64,000 nucleotides of DNA from Halomonas citrativorans (GTDB lineage: Bacteria; Pseudomonadota; Gammaproteobacteria; Pseudomonadales; Halomonadaceae), in NCBI RefSeq assembly GCF_900163645.1, contig NZ_FUKM01000046.1, positions 124,001-188,000 on the forward strand. Direction: 5' to 3'. Made by a program: the position numbers and the translations under genes. Numbering within the stretch: position 1 is the first letter of the stretch; every line of letters starts with the position of its first letter. The notes beneath the pieces were generated by a model. It worked only from the letters and a program-made list of their open reading frames with translations. It ran no database searches and was not told where the DNA came from. Below, one piece after another: positions 1 to 8,738 of this stretch.

Positions 1-2
1 AC

Positions 3-536
3 GGCAACGTACTCCTTGAGCTAAGGCGCTACTTTACACTTGAGGAGTTTGAGCCCGGCGCAGGCCTGGATAAGCATACCGACCATGCCCGTGTACCGGA
101 TGCCATGAATGTGTATGTCGGCTTTCCTGGCACCTGCCGGGAAGCCATGCAGTTCTATGCCGACGTGCTCGGCGGCCACATAGAGTGCTTGCTGACTTAC
201 GCAGAAACCCCTGCGGCGGAACATGTACCACCTTCCCTGCATGACCGCATCATCCACGCCTCGCTGAACCTACGCGGTCGTCGCTTGATGGGCGCCGACA
301 TGGCGCCTGAACAGTACATGCCACCACAAGGCGCGCAGATCCAGCTGGAGTATCAGGAGATCGAGCAAGCCTCCCTAACCTTTACACGACTTTCCGAAGG
401 CGGAGAGGTGATCATGCCTTTTGAACCAACATTCTGGTCTGCCGGGTTTGGCATGGCCACTGACCGCTTTGGCGTGCAGTGGATGATCAATGTGTCGGCG
501 GATAGTTGCCTTTCTACTGAAGGAGAGACGCCATGA
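3..536 (+). CDS. YCII-like tail fused to a PhnB-like VOC domain protein (5' partial)
   Basis: The reading frame is open from the first bases of the window with no stop before the Met at 105, so the gene starts outside the window. The first ~33 residues (with ELRRYFTLEEFEPG) resemble the end of a YCII-type domain. From about 105 the sequence (MNVYVGFPGTCREAMQFYAD...) is a PhnB/glyoxalase-like VOC fold, ending in the typical DRFGVQWMIN. No ribosome-binding site precedes the Met at 105, which favours a YCII-VOC fusion over a separate gene. Its stop overlaps the next start by ATGA. Such proteins are poorly characterised and often lie beside ECF sigma factors; the substrate is unknown. Confidence 0.75.
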   Translation, partial: GNVLLELRRYFTLEEFEPGAGLDKHTDHARVPDAMNVYVGFPGTCREAMQFYADVLGGHIECLLTYAETPAAEHVPPSLHDRIIHASLNLRGRRLMGADMAPEQYMPPQGAQIQLEYQEIEQASLTFTRLSEGGEVIMPFEPTFWSAGFGMATDRFGVQWMINVSADSCLSTEGETP

Positions 537-910
537 AATATGCGGCCTTAGTGTATTACCAGGAACAACTTATTAGTGCCATGAGCGACCAGGAGTGGCA
601 TGACCTTAATCAGGAGTGCATCGCGGGGGTAGAGCGATTGAGTGCTCAAGGAAGTTACCTGGCCGGTGAAGCGCTGCAGCCAATAGACACCGCTACCACG
701 GTGCGTGTACGCAATGGCGAGACAGTGATTACCGACGGTCCGTTTGCGGAAACCAAAGAACAGCTGGCCGGTTTTTACCTACTCGAAGCGCGTGATTTAA
801 ACGAGGCGCTACAGCTAGCCAGCCGCATCCCACCCGCGAGACTCGGCAGCATTGAAGTACGTCCCATTCGAGAACTCCCGCCCAAAGCCCAGACTGGAGA
901 AGCATCATGA
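533..910 (+). CDS. YCII-related domain protein
   Basis: 125 aa. It starts MKYAALVYYQEQ and carries the family signature DGPFAETKEQLAGFYLLEARDLNEA, ending in IEVRPIRE. YCII domains are small ferredoxin-like folds with a conserved His/Asp pair; the function is not established for this branch. The start ATG overlaps the previous stop (ATGA at 533-536) and the stop overlaps the next start (907-910), so the three genes are translationally coupled. Confidence 0.85.
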   Translation: MKYAALVYYQEQLISAMSDQEWHDLNQECIAGVERLSAQGSYLAGEALQPIDTATTVRVRNGETVITDGPFAETKEQLAGFYLLEARDLNEALQLASRIPPARLGSIEVRPIRELPPKAQTGEAS

Positions 911-1275
911 GCACCACCACTCAACGCTATATTGATGGTTTCGTCGCGGCCGTGCCCACGGCTAATAAAGAAATATTCATAGAGCACGCCCGTGTTGCTG
1001 CCGAAGTTTTCAAAGAGCATGGCGCGCTGCGGGTAGTAGAGTGCTGGGGCGAGGATATCCCCGAAGGGGAAGTCACCTCTTACTCCATGGCTGTTCAGCG
1101 CAAGGATAATGAAACCATTATCTTCTCGTGGATCGAATGGCCATCCCGCGCCGTGCATGATGAGGCGATGCCCAAGGTCATGAAGGACCCGCGCTTACAG
1201 CCGGATATCAACCCCATGCCGTTTGATGGCAAGCGGGCGATATTCGGTAGTTTTGCCACGCTTATCGATGAGTGA
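907..1275 (+). CDS. DUF1428 (YbaA-like) family protein
   Basis: 122 aa, full length for DUF1428. Recognisable segments are YIDGFVAAVPTANKE at the N terminus, VVECWGEDIPEGEVTSY and the C-terminal PFDGKRAIFGSF. The family is a dimeric alpha/beta-barrel related to the ABM/NIPSNAP folds and has no assigned reaction. It is the last gene of the coupled trio; the next gene lies on the other strand. Confidence 0.88.
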   Translation: MSTTTQRYIDGFVAAVPTANKEIFIEHARVAAEVFKEHGALRVVECWGEDIPEGEVTSYSMAVQRKDNETIIFSWIEWPSRAVHDEAMPKVMKDPRLQPDINPMPFDGKRAIFGSFATLIDE

Positions 1276-1352
1276 CTAGGCTTCTGCGTGGCTTTCATGA
1301 CTCTGAATAAGGGCCGCCTCTACGTAACGTCCGGACGGCCCGTCATCCACGT

Positions 1353-3005
1353 TTAATGTTGGCGAGTCTGGTCCGTGATGCGCCCTTCGACCTGATACTC
1401 CACTTCGCCAACCGATACCATATAGTCGCGCAACATCTCCCAGTCGGTATTGCCAACAATGGTGCTGCGCTCATCCTCATAGGCGGCTTCTAGCGCCGTA
1501 TGGCTGTCGCCACCGGCAGCGGTGAAGTGGTTGGTGGCGATGGTGTAGGTACTTTCAGGATCTACCGGCTTCAACGTGCCATTCTGCGTCACCTTCAAGC
1601 TTACAATACGCTCACCAACGGGTTGGCGGCTGTCATATACCAACTCGGTACCGTTCGACACCTGCAGGAAACCGCCGTTTTCATCCGGGGCATTTGCCAG
1701 TCCGATTTCGAACGTTTCCAAAAGCTCCGCGCCCATCACGCTCACCAGCGCTAACCGATTGCCAAACGGCTGCACGGCAACCAGCTCACCCACACTCACA
1801 TCACCTTGGGCGATGGGTTCACGAATACCGCCGCTATTTTGAATGGCCAGCACGGTTTCCGGGTTCACCCGGCGAGCGGCAGCAAGCTGACCATCGGCAA
1901 TCAGGTTGCCAAGCGCTGTTTCATCGGCACGTACGCTTTGTTCATCACCATTGCCGTGGCGGGGGTTAGGCAGGGCTGAAACCACCCGAGCGCCCACCCG
2001 CGTATCGCGTACTTCTTCAATTTTCGCGGTATACGGCGCCAAGAGGGCGGCAGCTTCGGCGTCTGGCTCGCGCTCTGCGGTGGCAAGCAGCTCCCCGTTG
2101 GCCTCCAGTACGTTGCCATTATCATCGAACGTTACCTGCATGACGCCCAGATGCTGACCGTACTCGCCTGCCTGACCAGTCACGGTGGGCGCTATCGGCT
2201 CGCCCCGGTCGTTTTCGGTTAGCATAACAGGGGCTTGCAAGTGAGTATGGCTGTGCCCGCCGATGATCACGTCCACTCCTTCCACGTGCTGGGCGAGCAG
2301 CAGGTCATTGCCCATACTCGGGTCGCTGTCGTAACCCAGGTGAGTAAGCGCGACGATCTTGTTGACCCCTTGGGCTTCGAACGCTGCCACCATCGCCTCA
2401 GCGGCCGTTCGGTAATCGCCAATGGTAACCTTACCGGGGCTGGAGACGGTCTCGCTGCCTTGCGTGCTTAGCCCGAAGATGCCGATTCGCTCGCCACCTT
2501 GCTCTACCACAATGCCATCGTAAAGATGGCCAGGCTTAGGCTTATGTTCGAGCCCAGCGCTGATCGAATCGCCTAATAGATCAGCAAACTCGGGCGAGGT
2601 AGAGAAGTCCAGATTCGCGCCCACAATAGGAAAGTCTGCGGCAGCAAAGAAAGCGGCAAGGGCCTGATGCCCCTCTTCCGGGTCGCCCAGGTCGAACTCA
2701 TGGTTCCCCGGCACAAAAGCGTCATAGCCCATCAAATTCATGAACTCAACGGCGTCCTGCCCTTGGTATTCAGTGAAATAGAGCGTACCCGAAAAGATAT
2801 CCCCAGCGTCCAGCAGCAGGCCGTCGCCGAACCGCTCGCGCGCCTCGGCCAGCGTGGTGATGAGCTGAGGATAGTGGTCGGTTCGCCCGTGCAGGTCATT
2901 GGTATGAAAAATGGTCAGCGTATAGGGCGCAGCATACGCCGAGGTAGTAAGCAGCCCCGCCGCTATCCCTAGCGCAATACTGTGAGGAATAAGACGCATC
3001 AGCAT
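1353..3005 (-). CDS. secreted bifunctional UDP-sugar hydrolase/5'-nucleotidase
   Basis: 550 aa. An N-terminal signal peptide (hydrophobic, ending TSAYA-AP) sends it to the periplasm. The metallophosphoesterase domain shows HTNDLHG, GDIFSG, GNHEFD, THLGY and GGHSHTH, the two-metal ligand set. The C-terminal 5'-nucleotidase domain contains NSGGIRE. The start at 3005 is chosen because AAAAGGAACC precedes it; an upstream in-frame ATG at 3038 has no such site. It should release phosphate from extracellular nucleotides. It is divergent from a phosphonate-type importer, which fits phosphorus scavenging. It is UshA/NucA-like; the exact substrate cannot be told. Confidence 0.9.
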   Translation of the reverse strand: MLMRLIPHSIALGIAAGLLTTSAYAAPYTLTIFHTNDLHGRTDHYPQLITTLAEARERFGDGLLLDAGDIFSGTLYFTEYQGQDAVEFMNLMGYDAFVPGNHEFDLGDPEEGHQALAAFFAAADFPIVGANLDFSTSPEFADLLGDSISAGLEHKPKPGHLYDGIVVEQGGERIGIFGLSTQGSETVSSPGKVTIGDYRTAAEAMVAAFEAQGVNKIVALTHLGYDSDPSMGNDLLLAQHVEGVDVIIGGHSHTHLQAPVMLTENDRGEPIAPTVTGQAGEYGQHLGVMQVTFDDNGNVLEANGELLATAEREPDAEAAALLAPYTAKIEEVRDTRVGARVVSALPNPRHGNGDEQSVRADETALGNLIADGQLAAARRVNPETVLAIQNSGGIREPIAQGDVSVGELVAVQPFGNRLALVSVMGAELLETFEIGLANAPDENGGFLQVSNGTELVYDSRQPVGERIVSLKVTQNGTLKPVDPESTYTIATNHFTAAGGDSHTALEAAYEDERSTIVGNTDWEMLRDYMVSVGEVEYQVEGRITDQTRQH

Positions 3006-3336
3006 GGTTCCTTTTATATAAGCGTTATAGCAAAACAATAGCGTGCCTTAACAGCCTGACAAATTGGTGACGGTCCTTATGCATGTCATTTCAGCGCACT
3101 CATTTACCTTAGCTTAAGTGATACAAAAATAGCCTTTTACCTCATTTCACTCACGGCAACAGGCAGACTAAATAGCCCTCACCGTTCAAGCCACCATGTC
3201 ATGAGATAGAGATACGATCGTCATCTTAGCTACACCTAAGTGTCATCAACAGCTGCCACTCTATGGAGCCACCATTCCATGCTAGGCAAGCTACAGCTGC
3301 GTTGCCTCTGATATCTCCTCTCTTGGGAAGCTCACA
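3006..3336. promoter_or_regulatory. divergent promoter region with three TGTCAT-like boxes
   Basis: This 331-base region separates the 5'-nucleotidase from the phnD-like gene and contains no gene. TGTCAT at 3197-3202, CGTCAT at 3219-3224 and TGTCAT at 3241-3246 are spaced exactly 22 bases apart. PhoB boxes are CTGTCAT-like repeats on an 11-base period, so this is a plausible but degenerate PhoB target. A lone TGTCAT also sits at 3084-3089. No clear sigma-70 hexamers could be assigned. Confidence 0.35.
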
Positions 3337-4218
3337 ATGCACAAGTCACTCCTCGCGCTTGCACTCTCCACCGCCGCAACGCTGGCAACAACCGCCACCA
3401 CCTATGCCAATGAAGATTTAAGCGGCATTTGCCCTAACCCACTGCGCATGGCCGATACGGGTATTGAAGGCATGGGGCCACTGGCAGAAGCGTTTGGCCC
3501 CTTCGCTGAGGCGTTTGAGGAAACGACCGGCCTTGAGCTTAAAATGTTTAGCCTAAGCAATCGTACGGCGGCGGGTACGGCGCTGCAGTATGACGATGTG
3601 GATCTGGTATTTGCCGGGCCTTCAGAATTCGTGTTGTTCGACCGCGAAAGCGATATTGAAATCCTGTTCGCCATCGAGCGCCCGCACTATGGCAGCAGCT
3701 TCTATGTGCCCGCCGATAGCGATATCGAATCTCTTGCTGATTTAGCAGGTCACCGCGTGGCGCTGAAGGATGTTGGCTCTACCAGTGGGCATATTTTCCC
3801 AAGCCAAATGCTGGTGGATGCCGGATTGGATATTAACCGGGATCTGGAAATTATCATGGCCGGCGACGCGCGTATTGCCGCCCTGGTCAATGGCGATGTC
3901 GATGCTATGGGCGGCGGCAATCGCGACATTGATGAGATTCAGGCAATGGACCCTAACGGCGAATACCGTGTTATCGCCACTAGCGATGTACTGCCTGGCG
4001 ACCCAGTGGTTATGCGGGGCTCTTTAGATGATGCCTGTAAAACAGCACTGCGAGACACGCTAAATGCCAATGCCGATACGCTGTGGAGTGCATTGATTGC
4101 CACAGAGCGCAACGAAGGCAAATTCTTAAACCGAGACTCATCACTGGGCTTTGACCGCACCAATGAAGATTACGACGTCGTGCGTCAAGCGTACGAAGCT
4201 GCGGGCATCCCCCTTTAA
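3337..4218 (+). CDS. phnD: phosphate/phosphite/phosphonate ABC transporter, periplasmic binding protein (PhnD family)
   Basis: 293 aa with a signal peptide ending near TTYA-NE. The PhnD/type-2 periplasmic binding fold is visible in LRMADTGIEGMGPLAEAFGPF, DDVDLVFAGPSEFVLF, SSFYVPADSDIESLADLAGHRVALKDVGSTSGH and the hinge-region SDVLPGDPVV. GGGAAG precedes the ATG. It is followed by phnC and phnE, the classic binding protein-ATPase-permease order. No phnG-M lyase genes are nearby, so the ligand may be phosphite, phosphate ester or phosphonate rather than a C-P lyase substrate. Confidence 0.88.
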   Translation: MHKSLLALALSTAATLATTATTYANEDLSGICPNPLRMADTGIEGMGPLAEAFGPFAEAFEETTGLELKMFSLSNRTAAGTALQYDDVDLVFAGPSEFVLFDRESDIEILFAIERPHYGSSFYVPADSDIESLADLAGHRVALKDVGSTSGHIFPSQMLVDAGLDINRDLEIIMAGDARIAALVNGDVDAMGGGNRDIDEIQAMDPNGEYRVIATSDVLPGDPVVMRGSLDDACKTALRDTLNANADTLWSALIATERNEGKFLNRDSSLGFDRTNEDYDVVRQAYEAAGIPL

Positions 4219-4280
4219 CGATTCGTTATCCAACATGCACAAGGGACGTGCTGTTTAAAGGTTTCAACATGATGGCCTAT

Positions 4281-4313
4281 AACCTCCCCCTCCTGGCAGT
4301 AACGCAGGAGGTT
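4281..4313 (+). promoter_or_regulatory. hairpin sequestering the phnC ribosome-binding site, followed by a T run
   Basis: The phnC Shine-Dalgarno AGGAGG (4306-4311) can pair with either of two upstream segments: AACCTCC (4281-4287) with GGAGGTT (4307-4313), or CCTCCTG (4289-4295) with CAGGAGG (4305-4311). Five Ts follow. It may act as a partial terminator or translational brake that keeps the binding protein in excess over the membrane complex. Confidence 0.5.
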
Positions 4314-4318
4314 TTTGT

Positions 4319-5122
4319 ATGAATGCGATCACGATTACTGACTTGCATAAATACTACGCAAAGCTTCATGTGCTGCGCGGCTTGAATCTCAGCGTTACCC
4401 AAGGCGAATGCGTTATTTTGTTGGGCGCCAATGGATGCGGAAAATCGACATTGATGCGCTGTCTCAATGGTTTGGCACCTCACGACCAAGGCAGTATCCA
4501 CATCCTTGGCGAGCCGCTAACGGGCCTGTCAGCAGCCCAACTACGCAGGCTACGCCAGAAAATAGGCGTTGTGTTCCAGCAGTTCAATCTGGTGCAAAAC
4601 GTTAGCGTTTTCCAAAACGTTTTATATGGTGCACTCGGCCAGCAGCGCTTAGGGCTTCTCACCAGCCTTTCCTGTTTTGCCACCATTGAGCTGCGTGAGC
4701 GGGCGATGGCGGCACTTGAGCGAGTAGGGTTGGCGCATAAAGCACAGGCTGAATGTCGGGAACTTTCGGGTGGCCAGCAGCAGCGCGTCGCCATCGCAAG
4801 AACGCTTATGCAGGATGCCGAAATTATTATTGCAGATGAGCCTGTTGCCAGCCTCGACCCTAAAGCAGGCCGTGAAATCATGGACTTATTGCTGGATGTT
4901 GTGGCAGAACGAGGCATGACGGTGCTCTGCACGCTGCATCAGCTGGAGTTCGCCCAGCAGTACGGCGACCGTATTGTGGGGATGAAAGCAGGAAGAATTG
5001 TCCTGGATGCACCACGCCAACAGGTTGCGTTAGACGATATGCAGCAACTATATCAAGGCGAAACCCGTGTCGATCAGCCGTTGCTTTCCACCCCTACTCG
5101 TTTAACGCCCGTCACCCACTAG
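4319..5122 (+). CDS. phnC: phosphonate/phosphite-type ABC transporter ATP-binding protein
   Basis: 267 aa. Walker A GANGCGKST (about residues 39-47), Q-loop in VVFQQFNLV, ABC signature ELSGGQQQRVAIARTL, Walker B IIIADEPVASLD and the switch His in CTLHQLEFA are all present. The PhnC subfamily insertion between the Q-loop and the signature (LGLLTSLSCF) is visible. AGGAGG lies 7 bases before the ATG, inside a possible hairpin. It powers uptake with the adjacent PhnD and PhnE. Confidence 0.92.
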   Translation: MNAITITDLHKYYAKLHVLRGLNLSVTQGECVILLGANGCGKSTLMRCLNGLAPHDQGSIHILGEPLTGLSAAQLRRLRQKIGVVFQQFNLVQNVSVFQNVLYGALGQQRLGLLTSLSCFATIELRERAMAALERVGLAHKAQAECRELSGGQQQRVAIARTLMQDAEIIIADEPVASLDPKAGREIMDLLLDVVAERGMTVLCTLHQLEFAQQYGDRIVGMKAGRIVLDAPRQQVALDDMQQLYQGETRVDQPLLSTPTRLTPVTH

Positions 5123-5138
5123 CCGCCGAGAGCAGCCC

Positions 5139-5942
5139 ATGTCTACTAATCGCCCCCTTACCACGGCGTTACCGCCCCGATTTAAACGACCGTCACTGTT
5201 TACCTGGGGTATCGCGCTGGCGTTTTTAGCCCTGTTTATTCAAGGGGCTATGGCGACCAATGTAACGCTTGAACGCTTGCTGCGCGGGGTCGTGAATCTG
5301 AGCCATTTCCTGGGCCGCGCCTTCCCCCCCGATCTCAGCAACCTGGATGTATTGGCATGGTCGATGTTTGAAACACTGAACATTGCCATTGTGGGTGTAA
5401 CCATTGGGGTAATACTTAGCCTACCGTTTGCCTTACTGGCGGCACGCAATACCGCACCTGCCCCCTGGGTTCGCATCCTAACGCGATTTATTGTTTCGAC
5501 GATGCGCACCATTCCCGATTTGATTTGGGCGCTTATTTTCGTGGTGGCCGTTGGCTTGGGCCCCATGGCCGGCGTGCTGGCGATCATCATGGACACCATT
5601 GGTTTTGCGGCGCGTTTTTTCTCAGAACGTATCGAAGAAGTCCACCCCGGCCCTTCCGAAGCGCTTAGCGCTACCGGTGCGGGTAAGCTTTCGGTGATCG
5701 GCGGCGCTATTTTGCCGGAGACATTGGCCTCCATGACCGCGACTAGCCTATATAGCGTCGAAAAGGCTCTGCGCTCAGCAGTTACGTTAGGCCTGGTCGG
5801 CGCTGGCGGCATCGGTGTTGAGTTAGCCGCTGCCATGCGGCTTTTCAATTTTGACCGCGCACTGACTATTATTTTATTCATTCTGGTGGTCGTGATTGGC
5901 TTTGAGCAGCTGTCATCGCAAATTCGCAAGCGCGTTATTTAA
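5139..5942 (+). CDS. phnE: phosphonate/phosphite-type ABC transporter permease
   Basis: 267 aa, about six membrane segments. The first spans FTWGIALAFLALFIQGAMA and the last LTIILFILVVVIGF. The EAA loop that contacts the ATPase reads EALSATGAGKLSVI. It begins 16 bases after phnC and completes the importer. Length and topology match PhnE. Confidence 0.9.
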   Translation: MSTNRPLTTALPPRFKRPSLFTWGIALAFLALFIQGAMATNVTLERLLRGVVNLSHFLGRAFPPDLSNLDVLAWSMFETLNIAIVGVTIGVILSLPFALLAARNTAPAPWVRILTRFIVSTMRTIPDLIWALIFVVAVGLGPMAGVLAIIMDTIGFAARFFSERIEEVHPGPSEALSATGAGKLSVIGGAILPETLASMTATSLYSVEKALRSAVTLGLVGAGGIGVELAAAMRLFNFDRALTIILFILVVVIGFEQLSSQIRKRVI

Positions 5943-6087
5943 TGGGCAGAGCAGCAAGTCCTTGCAAAAACTCCACGGCCAAAAGCTGGCGGAGTTCGAC
6001 CCCCGCAAACACGAAATGGCCGAGCGGGAGAGTCTGTTTATGCGCCCCAATGCCAGCACCGACTTAATCTGGGCGTCGGCGGCGTGA
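5943..6087 (+). other. short open frame of unknown origin after phnE
   Basis: One frame stays open from inside phnE to 6087 and downstream of phnE reads like protein (segments KLHGQKLAEFDPRKHEMAE and RESLFMRPNASTD). It has no credible start or ribosome-binding site of its own. It could be the 3' remnant of a lost gene. I do not recognise the family. Confidence 0.2.
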
Positions 6088-6089
6088 GT

Positions 6090-7088
6090 TTAATCCTTCT
6101 CAAGATAGACAGTCCGAGAGGGGAAGGCAAAATCAGCGTCATGACCATGCACGATGGTGATGATATTAAGGTAGATATCTTGTTGGATCGCCAGCCATTC
6201 AGCCCATTTCGTGGTCTTGGTAAAACAATAGACCATGATATTTAGCGAGGAATCCGCAAATTCGTTGAAGTAGACGAGGAGGGTCTGCGTGAAATCAATG
6301 CCGTCGTGCTTATGAAGCATCGCGCGAATATCGTTGACGACAGCGGCAACCTTGTCGGCATCCTCGTACCTGAGGCCGACCGTAGTGCTGATGCGCCTGT
6401 TGCGCATCTGCCCCGGGTTTTCGACGCTGATCGTTGAGAAAACGGAGTTAGGGACGAAGAGCGGGCGGTTATCGAAGGTGATGATCTTCGTCATTCTCCA
6501 ACCGATTTCCTCGACGGTACCCTCAATATTACGGTCCGGAGACCGAATCCAGTCGCCAAACTTGAAGGGGCGGTCGAAATAGAGCATCACGCCGGAGAAA
6601 ACATTGCTTAGAACATCCCGCCCGGCAATACCGATGGCGATGCCGCCGAAGCCGCCAAAGGCCAAGAGGCCGGAAAAGCTCAGGCCCAGATGTTCACCGA
6701 ACAAAAGCAGTAACACCAGCGCCATTGCAAGTTTAAGGATGCGGGCGATGCTTGTGGCCGAGGTTTTATCGCTTCCCTTCGTTACCTGATCGGCCGTCAG
6801 GCGGTTAATCAGCAGGAAGGTTTGCTGCATGGCTGTCAGACCAATAGCGACCAAGGTCAGGTCGTCAATGATATCCGGCTTTATGGCGGAGACCTTCCTG
6901 TCGACCAGTATCTGATTGATGGTCTTGTTCAGAGTCAGCAGGAAACCCGCATTCGCGGCGAACAGAACAACGTGAACGGAGATGCTGTGGGACCAGCTCT
7001 TTCTTTTCCGCATGATAAAACCGGAGGCCAGCGCGACCGTCAGAAAAGCTATCAAGAGTCCCGCATTTATCCAGTCGTTGATCATCAT
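6090..7088 (-). CDS. MscS-family mechanosensitive ion channel
   Basis: 332 aa. Several hydrophobic segments precede the diagnostic MscS pore helix region, which reads LLAFGGFGGIAIGIAGRDVLSN followed by FSGVMLYFDRPFKFGDWI. The beta domain follows with VEEIGWRMTKIITFDNRPLFVPNS. It should act as a pressure-release valve in the inner membrane, useful to a halophile under osmotic downshift. The start at 7088 is preceded by AAGGAACGG; the longer frame from 7118 lacks this. The flanking DNA is AT-rich and an unexplained open frame abuts its 3' end, so lateral arrival is possible. Confidence 0.88.
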   Translation of the reverse strand: MMINDWINAGLLIAFLTVALASGFIMRKRKSWSHSISVHVVLFAANAGFLLTLNKTINQILVDRKVSAIKPDIIDDLTLVAIGLTAMQQTFLLINRLTADQVTKGSDKTSATSIARILKLAMALVLLLLFGEHLGLSFSGLLAFGGFGGIAIGIAGRDVLSNVFSGVMLYFDRPFKFGDWIRSPDRNIEGTVEEIGWRMTKIITFDNRPLFVPNSVFSTISVENPGQMRNRRISTTVGLRYEDADKVAAVVNDIRAMLHKHDGIDFTQTLLVYFNEFADSSLNIMVYCFTKTTKWAEWLAIQQDIYLNIITIVHGHDADFAFPSRTVYLEKD

Positions 7089-7574
7089 GTTTCCGTTCCT
7101 TGTTCCAGGCGCCGCCAATTTCGCCCAGCTTCATCGCCATGTAAACCCGTGTTCATTCATGAATACCCATCCGGGCATGGCAAATCTTCTTTATTAAAAC
7201 GTCATTAGAGCCTAATTAAACATATCACTTCTTAGCAATGCACTACCAATATGCTCAAGCAACATCGCAGAACGTAGTGGCATGCGCCCATGGCTCTTTT
7301 TAGTTGTCCATGAAAAATCCTATTGTCCTAATAATACTGCAGCTCACCCAACGGTAAAAAAATAACCAACGAGTCTTTTATTATAAAATTCCTCTTTCAG
7401 TCGCTTTTATCAGGTTGTAATCTCTTAATAATAACGCAGTTAAAAAACAGGCCTACCAATAATTAAATAAACGACGATTGATATTTATGTCACTAGTTTT
7501 TCACTTTCCTGACTTGGCAATGTCATCGTTACCGGCCACACTAAGTTAAAATATGATTAAGGGGCGTATCGCTT
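7089..7574. other. AT-rich intergenic region without a gene
   Basis: This 486-base region separates the divergent MscS and glycosyltransferase genes. It is clearly richer in A and T than its neighbours (for example 7361-7500) and no frame in it looks coding. It must hold both promoters, but I cannot single out convincing hexamers. Confidence 0.5.
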
Positions 7575-8738
7575 ATGCGGCTATGTATTGTTAGTGAAAC
7601 GTGGTCTCCCGATATCAATGGCGTTGCGCACACGTTAAGCCGCATTAACCACGAACTGCACCAGCAAGGCGTAACGGTCGATGTGATTCGCCCGCGCCCC
7701 AAAGTGCCCGGTAGCGCTACGCATATTGCCCAGGAAATGCAGGTTAAATCTGTCGCTATACCCGGTTATGCGGAGGTGCACGTGGGCCTGGTAACGCCAG
7801 CCAAGCTGCGTCGTTTCTGGCGCAAGCACCGCCCTGATACGATCTATCTTGCGACCCAGGGCCCGCTTGGCTGGGCCGCACGACATGCGGCGCGGCAACT
7901 CAATATTCCTCTGGTGGCAGGCTGGCATACCAACTTTGACCACTACTGCCACGATTACGGCGTGTCCTGGTTATCCTCCGCCACGCGGCGCTATTTGCGC
8001 TACTTTCATAATGGCTGTACCACCACGCTAGTCCCCACCCATTTACAAGCCGAGACGCTACGCCGCCAAGGCATTCACGGTGTTAAGGTGCTGTCACGCG
8101 GGATCGACGGAGAGCGCTTTTCACCCGCTTTTCGGGATAGCGCGTTACGCCGCCAATGGGGAGTGAGTGACCATCAGCCCGTGGCCATTTATGTCGGTCG
8201 TTTAGCCGCTGAGAAAAACCTCACGCTACTCCAGGAAACACTGCAAGCCATGCGTGAAGTACGCCCGGATATGGCCCAGGTCATTGTGGGCGATGGCCCA
8301 GCGCGTGCGCAGCTTGAAAAGGCGCTACCTGATGCACACTTCACCGGATTCGTCGATAAACACGAATTAGCCCGCCACTATGCCAGCGCCGATATCTTTG
8401 TCTTCCCTTCGCTGTCAGAAACCTGGGGCAATGTGATTACGGAAGCCATGGCCAGTGGCCTGGCTGTTGTGGCCTATCGATACGCAGCAAGCGCTGAACT
8501 GATCGAAAATGATCAAAACGGCATGACGATAGCGCTTGATGATGGCGACGCGTTTCAGCAAGCGGCCGTCGAGCTTTGCCAACACCCCGCCGACTATGCA
8601 CGGCTAGGGCGTGTTGCGCGCCTTCGCGCGCTTGAGCAAAGCTGGTCGGGCATTGCAGACCAGTTTATGCAGTACCTTCAGCAAGCCCAGGAGAATTACC
8701 ATGCGTCCGCGCCCGCTTGTCGTATTCGATCGTCTTGA
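7575..8738 (+). CDS. GT4-family glycosyltransferase
   Basis: 387 aa. The N-terminal Rossmann half opens with RLCIVSETWSPDINGVAHTL, a GT4 hallmark. The C-terminal half contains YVGRLAAEKNLTLL, VIVGDGPARAQLE and the E-x7-E region in PSLSETWGNVITEAMASGL that binds the nucleotide sugar. Relatives transfer mannose or glucose to lipids, so a membrane glycolipid product is plausible. The end overlaps the next gene by 38 bases, indicating coupled expression. Confidence 0.88.
   Translation: MRLCIVSETWSPDINGVAHTLSRINHELHQQGVTVDVIRPRPKVPGSATHIAQEMQVKSVAIPGYAEVHVGLVTPAKLRRFWRKHRPDTIYLATQGPLGWAARHAARQLNIPLVAGWHTNFDHYCHDYGVSWLSSATRRYLRYFHNGCTTTLVPTHLQAETLRRQGIHGVKVLSRGIDGERFSPAFRDSALRRQWGVSDHQPVAIYVGRLAAEKNLTLLQETLQAMREVRPDMAQVIVGDGPARAQLEKALPDAHFTGFVDKHELARHYASADIFVFPSLSETWGNVITEAMASGLAVVAYRYAASAELIENDQNGMTIALDDGDAFQQAAVELCQHPADYARLGRVARLRALEQSWSGIADQFMQYLQQAQENYHASAPACRIRSS

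Noticed and set aside
1276..1352. GGGCCG/CGGCCC inverted segments between the DUF1428 gene and the nucleotidase gene
   Set aside because: The stem is interrupted and has no T run, so it is not called as a terminator.
5240..5929. A 229-codon frame antisense to phnE
   Set aside because: phnE has family motifs and correct operon position; the opposite frame has neither.
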